Shown here in pieces: positions 27,271 to 35,107 of a stretch of DNA of 64,000 nucleotides; position 1 is the stretch's first letter, and the number at the start of each line of letters is the position of its first letter. The DNA is from Methylothermaceae bacteria B42. GTDB lineage: Bacteria > Pseudomonadota > Gammaproteobacteria > Methylococcales > Methylothermaceae. The DNA is taken from positions 248,001-312,000 of the forward strand of contig LSNW01000032.1 in the NCBI GenBank assembly GCA_001566965.1, written 5' to 3'. The notes below the pieces were generated by a model. That model had not been told where the DNA came from, did no database searches, and worked only from the letters and a program-made list of their open reading frames with translations. The position numbers and the translations under genes were made by a program.

Positions 27271-28320
27271 GTGAAACCTGCTTTTCAGGCGCATTTGGTC
27301 AACGATCCCTTTGGCGATCCCGCGCTCTACATCGAATTTCTGTTTCAAAGACGGGCGCTTTTATTTGATCTTGGGGATATTCATGCGCTGTCTCCCAGAA
27401 AGCTGCTGCGTTTGACACATATTTTCGTTTCCCATGCCCATATGGATCACTTCTATGGCTTCGATTACTTGTTACGGGTATGTTTGGGCCGGGCGATGAC
27501 TATCCATTTATATGGTCCAACAGGCTTTATTGATCACGTGGCGAACCGGTTGGGAGGATACACCTGGAACTTGGTGGAAAACTATTCGGATGAGTTGGTT
27601 TTTATCGCACACCAATGGGATGGGGGAGAATGGCTGCAGCGGGCCCGGTTCCGTTGTCGCAAAGCCTTCGTCAAAGAAGGATTAGATCCTATTCCAGTGA
27701 GAAATAATATACTCTTGGATGAGCCAGGGTTGAAAGTGAAATCTACGGTTCTGGATCATAAGATTCCGTGTCTGGCCTTTTTACTGGAAGAGCCGCTTCA
27801 CGTCAATGTATGGAAAAACAAGCTAGACGAACTGGGGTTGCCTACCGGGCCTTGGCTGCAAGATTTAAAACAAGCCGTGTTCCAGGGCAAACCGGATGAT
27901 TTCCCGATTGTGGTCAAATGGTGTGATAGGCGGGGAGAATACGAGCAGCGTTATTTATTGGGAGAACTGAAAGCCAAGATCTTACAAATCGTCCCTGGTT
28001 TGAAAATCGGTTATGTGGTGGATACACTTTACTGTGAAGCGAATCGTCAAGCATTACAAGCCCTGTTAACCGGCGTGGATTGGCTTTTTATTGAAGCCAG
28101 TTTTTCCCAGGAGGAAGTCGAATCTGCTACCGAAAAATATCATTTGACCGCGTGGCAGGCGGGACAAATCGCCCGCCGGGTTGGCGCAAAAAGAATGATT
28201 CCCTTTCATTTTTCCACCCGCTACAAAAAAGAGCCCGAGCGTTTATATCAAGAGGCACTGCTGAGTTTTGGTGGGCAAACATGGCAGGTTGGCGGCCATG
28301 AAAGCGCCACCCGTGGATAA
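27271..28320 (+). CDS. Metallo-beta-lactamase-fold hydrolase, RNase Z-like
   Basis: A 349-residue protein with the MBL signature HAHMDHF, an FDLGD motif near residue 33, a late conserved aspartate in GYVVDTLY and a terminal MIPFHFSTRYK histidine, the pattern seen in ribonuclease Z and its relatives. It is long for the family and lacks a classical exosite arm, so activity on tRNA 3' ends is uncertain. The GTG start has no strong ribosome site. The following gene overlaps by about 23 bases. Confidence 0.82.
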   Translation: MKPAFQAHLVNDPFGDPALYIEFLFQRRALLFDLGDIHALSPRKLLRLTHIFVSHAHMDHFYGFDYLLRVCLGRAMTIHLYGPTGFIDHVANRLGGYTWNLVENYSDELVFIAHQWDGGEWLQRARFRCRKAFVKEGLDPIPVRNNILLDEPGLKVKSTVLDHKIPCLAFLLEEPLHVNVWKNKLDELGLPTGPWLQDLKQAVFQGKPDDFPIVVKWCDRRGEYEQRYLLGELKAKILQIVPGLKIGYVVDTLYCEANRQALQALLTGVDWLFIEASFSQEEVESATEKYHLTAWQAGQIARRVGAKRMIPFHFSTRYKKEPERLYQEALLSFGGQTWQVGGHESATRG

Positions 28321-29254
28321 AGCCCTGCAAAAAGTGCTGGAGCAGCGCGTTGGCCGGGCCCACATGAATCAGCGTCTGGGGATGGAGCTAGATTTTGAAA
28401 GGCGCGTCTTTGGGGGGTTGGGACGCAATTTCTTCCATATTGAAAATTGGTATTCCATTCACGGAATGATCCGTCATACTTTGAGACTGTGTGGACTGCA
28501 CGGACGCGGAAAACGTAATGCCCGAAAAATCCAGGTTACCCAGAACGAAGTCTGGTTGTCCCGCTTACCCTCTGAATTTGACGGTTACACCCTGCTTCAT
28601 CTGACCGATTTGCACCTGGATATGAGCCCGGATATACCGGAAGTGCTTTCTGCTGCCATCCACAATCTGGAATACGATGTGTGCGTTTTCACTGGCGATT
28701 TCCGGGCGCGTACCTTTGGTCCCTGGCAGCCATGCCTGGAGGGATTAAAACGAGTTATCCCGCGATTGAAAGGACCGCTTTTTGGCGTTTTGGGCAACCA
28801 CGACACCCTTTGCATGGTTCCAGGAATGGAGGCCATGGGCATTCAAATGTTAATGAATGAGGCAGTGAAAATTGAACGCGATGGCGCCGCCATCTATTTG
28901 GCAGGCATTGACGATCCCCACTACTACCGGGCCGATAATCTGGAGAAAGCGCTGGATGCCATTCCCGATCACGCAACGACAATTCTATTGGCCCACTCTC
29001 CGGAAATTTATCGCAACGCCGCCTATGCCAAATGCGATTTGATGCTGTGTGGTCATACCCATGGTGGCCAGATTTGTCTGCCTGGGGGGGTTCCTCTCAT
29101 ACGCAATGCCAATGCGCCTTATGCGTTATGTGCCGGGGCTTGGGAGTACGCGGGTTTACAGGGATTTACCTCCCGGGGCTGTGGGGTAAGCGTGGTGGAT
29201 GTACGCCTCAATTGCCTGCCTGAAGTGGTCTTGCACACTTTGCGTCGGGGTTAA
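28298..29254 (+). CDS. Calcineurin-like metallophosphoesterase
   Basis: A 318-residue phosphoesterase. The metal motifs are in order: DLHLD, TGDF, LGNHD, LLAHSPE and CGHTHGGQ, typical of the YkuE/LpxH-like group acting on membrane-lipid or nucleotide phosphodiesters. The first 90 residues form an extension without a recognised domain or membrane span. The start is the ATG inside the end of the preceding gene; a GTG or similar start at 28268 is possible. It is convergent with the CarS-like gene, overlapping it by 4 bases. Confidence 0.88.
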   Translation: MKAPPVDKALQKVLEQRVGRAHMNQRLGMELDFERRVFGGLGRNFFHIENWYSIHGMIRHTLRLCGLHGRGKRNARKIQVTQNEVWLSRLPSEFDGYTLLHLTDLHLDMSPDIPEVLSAAIHNLEYDVCVFTGDFRARTFGPWQPCLEGLKRVIPRLKGPLFGVLGNHDTLCMVPGMEAMGIQMLMNEAVKIERDGAAIYLAGIDDPHYYRADNLEKALDAIPDHATTILLAHSPEIYRNAAYAKCDLMLCGHTHGGQICLPGGVPLIRNANAPYALCAGAWEYAGLQGFTSRGCGVSVVDVRLNCLPEVVLHTLRRG

Positions 29255-29730
29255 TAAGGCCGCTTGCGGATGCCCAGCTGGTAGAGCAGGGGAGAGATGG
29301 TAATCTCCAGCACGAAAAACACCGCTACCAATAAAGAAATGGTTTCCCAATCCAAGTCGAATTGGTTCTTGACAGCAAGCAAGGGCAGCAAACTTTCAGG
29401 AATTTGATCCAGCCCCGGCGCTTTGCCGCTCGATTCAATCCCTAATCGCCGTTTGCAAAAGCTCGAGATCAAATCTCCCGCCATGGCCGACGCCGCAATG
29501 GTAAATCCGATGCTTGCATTCATGCCCAATAACTGGGCGAATACGGGGGTGACCGCTAGAGAGGCAATAATCCCCCGCCAGGTTTTGGCGCTGCCAAATA
29601 AAGGCAGGCCATCGGCAAGCTTTAGACCAGCGTCCAGTGGTAGCGCATAGCGTTCTTTGAAGATATCCCAAGCAATCACCGGTGCGCCATTGGCTACCAA
29701 CACTAAAAGCAGCAACTTGAATTCGAGCAT
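29251..29730 (-). CDS. CDP-archaeol synthase (CarS)-like membrane protein
   Basis: A 159-residue protein with four to five membrane spans and the CarS/DUF46 motifs GSAKTWRGI, GDLISSFCKRRLGI and GLDQIPE. In archaea the enzyme transfers CMP to an ether-linked digeranylgeranylglycerol phosphate, and it is related to bacterial CdsA. The substrate in bacteria is not established. The start is set at the ATG at 29730 with a GGGG site upstream; longer frames run into the divergent archease gene. The gene lies head-to-head with archease-rtcB. Confidence 0.85.
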   Translation of the reverse strand: MLEFKLLLLVLVANGAPVIAWDIFKERYALPLDAGLKLADGLPLFGSAKTWRGIIASLAVTPVFAQLLGMNASIGFTIAASAMAGDLISSFCKRRLGIESSGKAPGLDQIPESLLPLLAVKNQFDLDWETISLLVAVFFVLEITISPLLYQLGIRKRPY

Positions 29731-29773
29731 GTCAGGCCCCATATTATTTTGAAACATCATATCAGTTAGGGTT

Positions 29774-30208
29774 GTGAGCGTGGCGGGCAAGTGGGAACAC
29801 TTTGAACACATGGCCGATATCGGCGTACGGGGGTTTGGGTCAACGCCAGAGGAGGCATTTGCCCAGACGGCAGTGGCTATGACTGCGGTGATTTGCAATC
29901 CTAATCATGTCGATCCCCGGGAAAAAATGACGATAGAAGTCGAGCGGGAAGATGGCGATAGTCTCGAAGATCTGCTGGTGGATTTCCTCAATGCAGTGAT
30001 ATATGAAATGGCGGTGCGCGGTATGTTATTCAGCCGCTTTCAAGTTACCATCGATGATCATCGCCTCAAGGCAGATTGCTGGGGGGAGCCGGTAGATCGG
30101 CAGAAACATCAGCCAGCGGTGGAGGTCAAAGGAGCAACCTACACGGAACTGAAGGTGGGCCAAACCGAAGACGGCCAATGGATGGCCCAATGTATTCTCG
30201 ATGTGTAA
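29774..30208 (+). CDS. Archease, RtcB activator
   Basis: A 144-residue protein of the archease family: HMADIGVRGFGSTPEEAF, then LLVDFLNAVIYE and the C-terminal VKGATYTELKV. Archease speeds guanylylation of RtcB and widens its substrate range; acidic metal-binding residues near the N-terminus (Asp15) are kept. The start is the GTG at 29774 (SVAGKWEHFEHMAD). It is 6 bases before rtcB, so the pair forms an operon. Confidence 0.95.
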   Translation: MSVAGKWEHFEHMADIGVRGFGSTPEEAFAQTAVAMTAVICNPNHVDPREKMTIEVEREDGDSLEDLLVDFLNAVIYEMAVRGMLFSRFQVTIDDHRLKADCWGEPVDRQKHQPAVEVKGATYTELKVGQTEDGQWMAQCILDV

Positions 30209-30214
30209 GGTGCA

Positions 30215-31648
30215 ATGATGGATATTAGCCAACTGGTACAGCTCGATGAATGTCTCTGGCGTATCCCGCCCAAGGGAAAGATGCGGGCGCCGGTCTTGAT
30301 TTTCGCCGACCGTGAATTAATCCAGGAAATGGATGACAAGGTTGCCGAACAGGCTGCTAACGTCACCACTTTGCCTGGCATTGTCGGTGCCTGTTATGTG
30401 ATGCCCGATGCCCACTGGGGCTATGGTTTTCCCATTGGCGGGGTGGCGGCTTTCGATCCCGATCAAGGCGGGGTAATTTCCGCGGGTGGGGTCGGATTTG
30501 ATATCTCCTGCGGCGTGCGGACACTGCGCACGGGTTTGAAACGAGAGGATATCGAGCCCGTCAAACAGACTCTTGCTGAAGCTTTGTTTAGCACCGTGCC
30601 GGCAGGGGTTGGGAGCCGGGGACAAATAAGCCTTAGCGAATCGGAAATGGATGCGATGCTGGCCGGTGGTGCCAAGTGGGCCGTGGAACAAGGTTACGGC
30701 AGGCCCGAAGATCTGGAACGGATTGAAGAAAAAGGTTGCATGGCCGGCGCGGTTCCCAGTGAAGTTTCCGCCAAAGCCCGCAAGCGCCAGCGCCGGGAAA
30801 TGGGGACTTTGGGTTCTGGGAACCATTATCTGGAAGTGCAGGTGGTTTCCGATGTTTATTCACCCGAGGTTGCCAGGGTATTGGGGTTGGAACTGGACGA
30901 TATTGTTGTCACCATCCATTGCGGTTCCCGGGGGCTTGGTCATCAAATCGGTACCGAATACCTGAAAAAAATGCAAAAAGCCGCCCAAGAAGCAGGCATT
31001 GAACTACCGGACCGGGAATTGGCTTGCGCGCCTTTGAATTCCCCAGTGGGCCAAAGTTATTTGGGGGCCATGCGTTCGGCCATCAACTGCGCACTGGCTA
31101 ATCGTCAAATCATTACCCATCTGGTGCGCAAAGTATTTGCCGAATTATTCCCCGAAGCGGATTTGGCATTGATCTATGACGTTTCCCACAATACTTGCAA
31201 AGTGGAAACCCACAAATTCGACGGACAAGCAAAACAGGTTTATGTGCATCGCAAAGGCGCCACGCGGGCGTTTGGCCCAGGGCACCCTGAGCTTCCCGAA
31301 GTATTCAGGGAAACGGGGCAACCTGTCATTATCGGTGGTTCCATGGGGACGGCATCTTATATTTTGATAGGGACTGATGATAGTGAAAAGTTGTCATTAT
31401 CTTCTGCTTGTCATGGCGCCGGGCGGAGGATGAGCCGCCGTCAGGCGAACAAAACCTGGAAAGGCCAGACGCTCATCAGCGAATTGGAACAGCAAGGGAT
31501 CATTGTCCGCAGTCCTTCTTTCCGTGGGGTAGCAGAGGAAGCACCGGAAGCTTACAAGGATGTGGACGCGGTAGTGCGCGTGGCGGATAAGGCAGGGCTG
31601 GCCAGTCTTGTTGTTAAAATGCGGCCTTTGGTGTGTATCAAGGGATAA
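30215..31648 (+). CDS. rtcB: RNA-splicing ligase RtcB
   Basis: A 477-residue GTP-dependent RNA ligase that joins 2',3'-cyclic phosphate (or 3'-phosphate) ends to 5'-OH ends in RNA repair and tRNA splicing. Metal-binding residues are visible in GVGFDISCGVR, HCGSRGLGHQ and DVSHNTCKVE, and the guanylylated histidine in CHGAGRRMSR. The length is normal. An archease gene sits directly upstream, the usual functional partner. In E. coli rtcB is controlled by RtcR with sigma-54; no such elements are seen here. Confidence 0.97.
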   Translation: MMDISQLVQLDECLWRIPPKGKMRAPVLIFADRELIQEMDDKVAEQAANVTTLPGIVGACYVMPDAHWGYGFPIGGVAAFDPDQGGVISAGGVGFDISCGVRTLRTGLKREDIEPVKQTLAEALFSTVPAGVGSRGQISLSESEMDAMLAGGAKWAVEQGYGRPEDLERIEEKGCMAGAVPSEVSAKARKRQRREMGTLGSGNHYLEVQVVSDVYSPEVARVLGLELDDIVVTIHCGSRGLGHQIGTEYLKKMQKAAQEAGIELPDRELACAPLNSPVGQSYLGAMRSAINCALANRQIITHLVRKVFAELFPEADLALIYDVSHNTCKVETHKFDGQAKQVYVHRKGATRAFGPGHPELPEVFRETGQPVIIGGSMGTASYILIGTDDSEKLSLSSACHGAGRRMSRRQANKTWKGQTLISELEQQGIIVRSPSFRGVAEEAPEAYKDVDAVVRVADKAGLASLVVKMRPLVCIKG

Positions 31649-31869
31649 GAAACTTACTCATAAGGTCACGCTATGCCCTTGATTTTGGCGGTACTGCCTT
31701 GTACCTCGGGAATCGGTGAAGTATTCAGCGATTCTTAACCCTTGGCCGTGAGGGCGGATTCGGGAAAAGTTCGGAAGGGTCGATCTCGATTCCCTTTAGG
31801 GTCGATGCCTGCAAGATTTCCCCCGGTTTATGACGGCATTCATGGAATAACCTCGATTCTGCTGAGTTG
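31649..31869. other. Intergenic region holding a gene remnant
   Basis: This 221-base stretch between rtcB and the Uma2 gene has no intact gene, but it contains a recognisable Uma2 C-terminal fragment on the minus strand (listed separately). Confidence 0.5.
31725..31840 (-). pseudogene. Remnant of a second Uma2-family gene
   Basis: On the minus strand one open frame reads ...HKPGEILQASTLKGIEID then PSELFPNPPSRP to a stop. It matches the C-terminus of the neighbouring Uma2 protein (YQAGEIIQAETISGIKLNPG) at most positions. Only about 35-40 codons remain and there is no start or catalytic core. It looks like the tail of a tandem Uma2 gene that was otherwise lost. Confidence 0.6.
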
Positions 31870-32436
31870 TTAATCGAACAATTGACCTGGATTCAGTTTG
31901 ATCCCGGAAATGGTTTCTGCCTGTATGATTTCCCCGGCCTGGTATGCCTGGACGCTGGTATATCCTTGGGGCGTGGGGTTGCGGTACACTTCGATAACCT
32001 GATTTTCCAGGTCGATTAACCATACTTCTGGGATTCCATGGCGGGCATAGAGGGGGATTTTGACGTTGTGGTCGTAATCGAGGGAGGTGTCGGCGACTTC
32101 TATCAGTAGTAATACATCTTTTGCCGTGGGAGTGTGGGTTGCGTAAAAATCCGACCGTGGCCGCAGTATCACAATATCGGGTTGCGGCTCCGAAGACTCG
32201 TCCAGCAGGATGGGGTTTTGTACATCCAACAATGCCTTGCCATTGATTTGCCTCGAGAGCGTATGAATCAATTTGCGTACCGAACTTGCGTGTGGATTGC
32301 CGATTGGCCCCATATCAATAATTTCCCCCTCAATCAATTCCACCCGTTTGTCTTCGGGAAAAATCCCCGCTTCCCCCATGCGCTGGAATTCTTCGACCGT
32401 AATGCGGTGGCGTTTGGGTACGATTGCAACATTCAT
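31870..32436 (-). CDS. Uma2-family endonuclease-fold protein (DUF820)
   Basis: A 188-residue protein of the Uma2/DUF820 family with a PD-(D/E)XK nuclease-like core: VELIEGEIIDMGPIG, QPDIVILR, LLLIEVADTSLDYD and YARHGIPEVWLID. The family is abundant in cyanobacteria and common in gammaproteobacteria. Some members are thought to be linked to transposable elements, but the role is not established. A C-terminal fragment of a second copy lies just downstream, pointing to tandem duplication and decay. Confidence 0.88.
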   Translation of the reverse strand: MNVAIVPKRHRITVEEFQRMGEAGIFPEDKRVELIEGEIIDMGPIGNPHASSVRKLIHTLSRQINGKALLDVQNPILLDESSEPQPDIVILRPRSDFYATHTPTAKDVLLLIEVADTSLDYDHNVKIPLYARHGIPEVWLIDLENQVIEVYRNPTPQGYTSVQAYQAGEIIQAETISGIKLNPGQLFD

Positions 32437-32491
32437 AAAATCACCTCGATACCTATTGACAGTATTGATTTGATTGTATCAGAAGGTGGTT

Positions 32492-33154
32492 TCAAGCCAA
32501 TAATACGGCGATCACCCCAGTGATAAAGATGCCGTCAAAAGTCCCGGCGCCGCCAATGGAGGCGATGGGCGAGCCCAGGTGGCGAATATCTTTAAGGTGG
32601 AGAATATCGGCGCCGATCAATACCCCCAAGGTGCCGCAAATGTAGGCGAAAGGCGCGCGGTATTCATCGCCCAAAATGATGGCGACAACTGCGGCGGCCA
32701 AAGGTGCGATCAAAGCGGGCATGGCGATCCCCATGCCGGGAATGGGACGGCTGAGGAAATAGCTGAGGCCCGAAACGATGGCAACGCCGAGCAAAAGGGG
32801 TGGGAGCGGGAGGTCGAGCCGGTTGATCAAATAGGCAGAAAACAAGATAGGCACCAAGCAGCCTCCGACATTGACGGCGATGATGGTGCGGCCTGTGAAG
32901 GGCAGGGGCGGGGGTTTCAACAAGCCGAACGGGGTTTCGATGATCTCGGGTGGGGGATCGGCGCGCATAGAAAACAGAGGCAGATTGATCCAGCTACCGA
33001 GCAGTGAGCCTAAAAGCATCAGCATGGTGGCTTCCGGCGACAAGCCAAGCTTTTGGAAAGAGAGGGTAATCAACTGCAACTGGATAAAGGTCAGCAGGAA
33101 AACCAGCAGAAAAAAGAACATCAAGAAGTGAAACATGGAAAAAGGGGAACGCAT
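32492..33154 (-). CDS. DUF1614 membrane protein
   Basis: A 220-residue polytopic protein with about six predicted spans and the DUF1614 signature (NVGGCLVPILFSAYL, YICGTLGVLIGADILHL, SIGGAGTFDGIFITG). Members are predicted membrane proteins, possibly proteases or transporters, with no settled function. The start is the ATG one base after the ahcY stop; the upstream open frame is a shadow of ahcY. It is the last gene of the lon-usp-ahcY-DUF1614 series. Confidence 0.85.
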   Translation of the reverse strand: MRSPFSMFHFLMFFFLLVFLLTFIQLQLITLSFQKLGLSPEATMLMLLGSLLGSWINLPLFSMRADPPPEIIETPFGLLKPPPLPFTGRTIIAVNVGGCLVPILFSAYLINRLDLPLPPLLLGVAIVSGLSYFLSRPIPGMGIAMPALIAPLAAAVVAIILGDEYRAPFAYICGTLGVLIGADILHLKDIRHLGSPIASIGGAGTFDGIFITGVIAVLLA

Positions 33155-33155
33155 A

Positions 33156-34418
33156 TCAAGTGCCCTCCTGCCAAGAGGCCAAGTAGGCTTCTTGTTCGGG
33201 TGTAAGTTGGTCGATGGTGATTTCCATAGCGGCGAGCTTGAGTTTGGCGACCCGTTCGTCAATGACGGCGGGAACCGGATAGACTTTGTTATCCAAGGTT
33301 TTAGCTTGCTTGACAAGATATTCCACCGCCAAGGCCTGGTTGGCGAAACTCATGTCCATAACTGCGGCGGGATGGCCTTCGGCGGCGGCCAGATTCACCA
33401 ATCGTCCTTCCGCCAGGAGGCGGAGTTTCCGGCCATCTTTGAGCACAAACTCTTCCACGTGCTGCCGCGGCTGTTGTTTTTCCTCAGCCAGCCTCTCCAA
33501 GGCGGGAATATTGATTTCCACGTTGAAATGGCCGGCATTGGCCAGGACACAGCCGTCCTTCATGACAGCGAAGTGTGAAGCGTCCACGACATGTTTGTCG
33601 CCGCTGGCGGTAACGATGAAATCGGCTATTTTGGCGGCATCGGTTAAAGGCATGACTTGAAAGCCATCCATTACCGCCTCCAGCGCGCGTAAGGGTTTGA
33701 CTTCCGTGACAACGACGTGGGCGCCATGGCCTTTCGCCCGTAGGGCGATGCCGCGACCGCACCAACCGTAACCGCAAACCACGAAGGTCTTGCCCGCCAA
33801 TAGAATATTGGTCGCCCGAATCACCCCATCCAACGCGCTTTGGCCGGTGCCATAGCGGTTGTCGAACAGGTGTTTGGTCAAAGCATCGTTGACGGCAATA
33901 ATGGGATAGCCCAAGGCTTTTTCTCTTGCCATGGCGCGCAGACGAATGACGCCGGTGGTGGTCTCTTCCGTGCCGCCAATGACCGTTTCTAAAAGATCCC
34001 GCCGCTCACGGTGCAAGGTACTGACTAAATCGGCGCCATCGTCCAAGGTGATTTGCGGGCGTGTGTCCAGTACCGCGCGAATGTGCTGATAATAAGTTTC
34101 GGAATCTTCCCCCTGGCGGGCAAAAACCAGGATGTCGTCCGCCACCAGGGCGGCGGCCACGTCATCCTGGGTACTGAGGGGATTGCTGGCGCAAAGCACC
34201 ACTTGAGCGCCGCCGCTTTTGAGCGTTCGGGCCAGATTGGCGGTTTCCGTGGTGATATGCAAACAGCCGCCGATGTGCACGCCTTGCAGTGGTTTTTCCT
34301 GTTCAAATTGTTGACGGATAAGCGCCAGCACTGGCATTTCCGCCGCCGCCCAACCGATGCGTTTTTCACCTTCAGTGGCAAGAAAAGGATTATTGATATC
34401 GTAGGAATGGACAATCAT
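33156..34418 (-). CDS. ahcY: S-adenosylhomocysteine hydrolase
   Basis: A 420-residue NAD-dependent enzyme that splits S-adenosylhomocysteine into adenosine and homocysteine, recycling the by-product of methylation. The typical [11 protein letters not shown] and [15 protein letters not shown] segments, the NAD-binding [12 protein letters not shown] loop, and the C-terminal [11 protein letters not shown] motif are visible. It is the short form without the mid-domain insert of many proteobacterial AhcY enzymes. The start is taken at the ATG five bases after the Usp stop; an in-frame ATG at 34445 would overlap that gene. Confidence 0.95.
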   Translation of the reverse strand: MIVHSYDINNPFLATEGEKRIGWAAAEMPVLALIRQQFEQEKPLQGVHIGGCLHITTETANLARTLKSGGAQVVLCASNPLSTQDDVAAALVADDILVFARQGEDSETYYQHIRAVLDTRPQITLDDGADLVSTLHRERRDLLETVIGGTEETTTGVIRLRAMAREKALGYPIIAVNDALTKHLFDNRYGTGQSALDGVIRATNILLAGKTFVVCGYGWCGRGIALRAKGHGAHVVVTEVKPLRALEAVMDGFQVMPLTDAAKIADFIVTASGDKHVVDASHFAVMKDGCVLANAGHFNVEINIPALERLAEEKQQPRQHVEEFVLKDGRKLRLLAEGRLVNLAAAEGHPAAVMDMSFANQALAVEYLVKQAKTLDNKVYPVPAVIDERVAKLKLAAMEITIDQLTPEQEAYLASWQEGT

Positions 34419-34423
34419 TGCAT

Positions 34424-35107
34424 TTATACCAACAGTACTGGACATGGGGCCAGCAAAGGGAGCCGTTTGGCCAAGGGGCTCGAGCGGGGGCAAAAAACCG
34501 CGCTGCAGCCTTGCTTGTTGAGCAGGTCGATAAATCCATCCGGTTCCATCAGAATAAACTGGTTTTCCGTCATGGCGGTTGATTTTTTGGGTTGGGGGCC
34601 CGCTATCAGCAGCGGGTAATTTTCGCCGCCGGCAAATTCCGCCGCCAACGCCAATGTTTTGTCTGCTTCGGGCGAATTATCGAACCACACCCATACTGGC
34701 GGTCTACGGCGGATTGCAGTCCACTCGTGGACTGTGCTGAATACCAGAAAATCCCCTTCCCCCGCCATCTCCAGTACCGATTCTGTATAGTTACCTTGGA
34801 CGATTTGAAAATCACCCGCCAACGGCAACTGGTTTTGGATTTCTGCCAGCCACTGCCGAACCTGAGTGATTTGCAGGTGGTGCAGTTGTTCCAGACGGGG
34901 CGGTTCGAAAGCCGTCAGGGCACCGGAAAGCCGGTCGATTTCCTGGACGAAAGGCAATTCAGAGGCATAACGCAGTTCAACGTTTTCAATAAAAACCGCG
35001 GTGAGGGGCAACTGTTTCTGTACCGCCAAATGCGCGCCGATTTCCAGCGCCCGGCGGCGGAGTCTCAAACTGTTTAAGGCGACCAGAACGCGGCAATTGT
35101 CACTCAT
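34424..35107 (-). CDS. Universal-stress-like protein
   Basis: A 227-residue protein starting [20 protein letters not shown], resembling one Usp-type alpha/beta domain ([20 protein letters not shown], and a later [17 protein letters not shown]) and a second half without a clear Usp motif. The classical ATP-binding G-x2-G-x9-G motif is not apparent, so it may be a non-ATP-binding type. The start is the ATG overlapping the end of the lon-like gene; the long frame from 35278 runs inside lon. Its partner role is unknown. Confidence 0.6.
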   Translation of the reverse strand: MSDNCRVLVALNSLRLRRRALEIGAHLAVQKQLPLTAVFIENVELRYASELPFVQEIDRLSGALTAFEPPRLEQLHHLQITQVRQWLAEIQNQLPLAGDFQIVQGNYTESVLEMAGEGDFLVFSTVHEWTAIRRRPPVWVWFDNSPEADKTLALAAEFAGGENYPLLIAGPQPKKSTAMTENQFILMEPDGFIDLLNKQGCSAVFCPRSSPLAKRLPLLAPCPVLLV

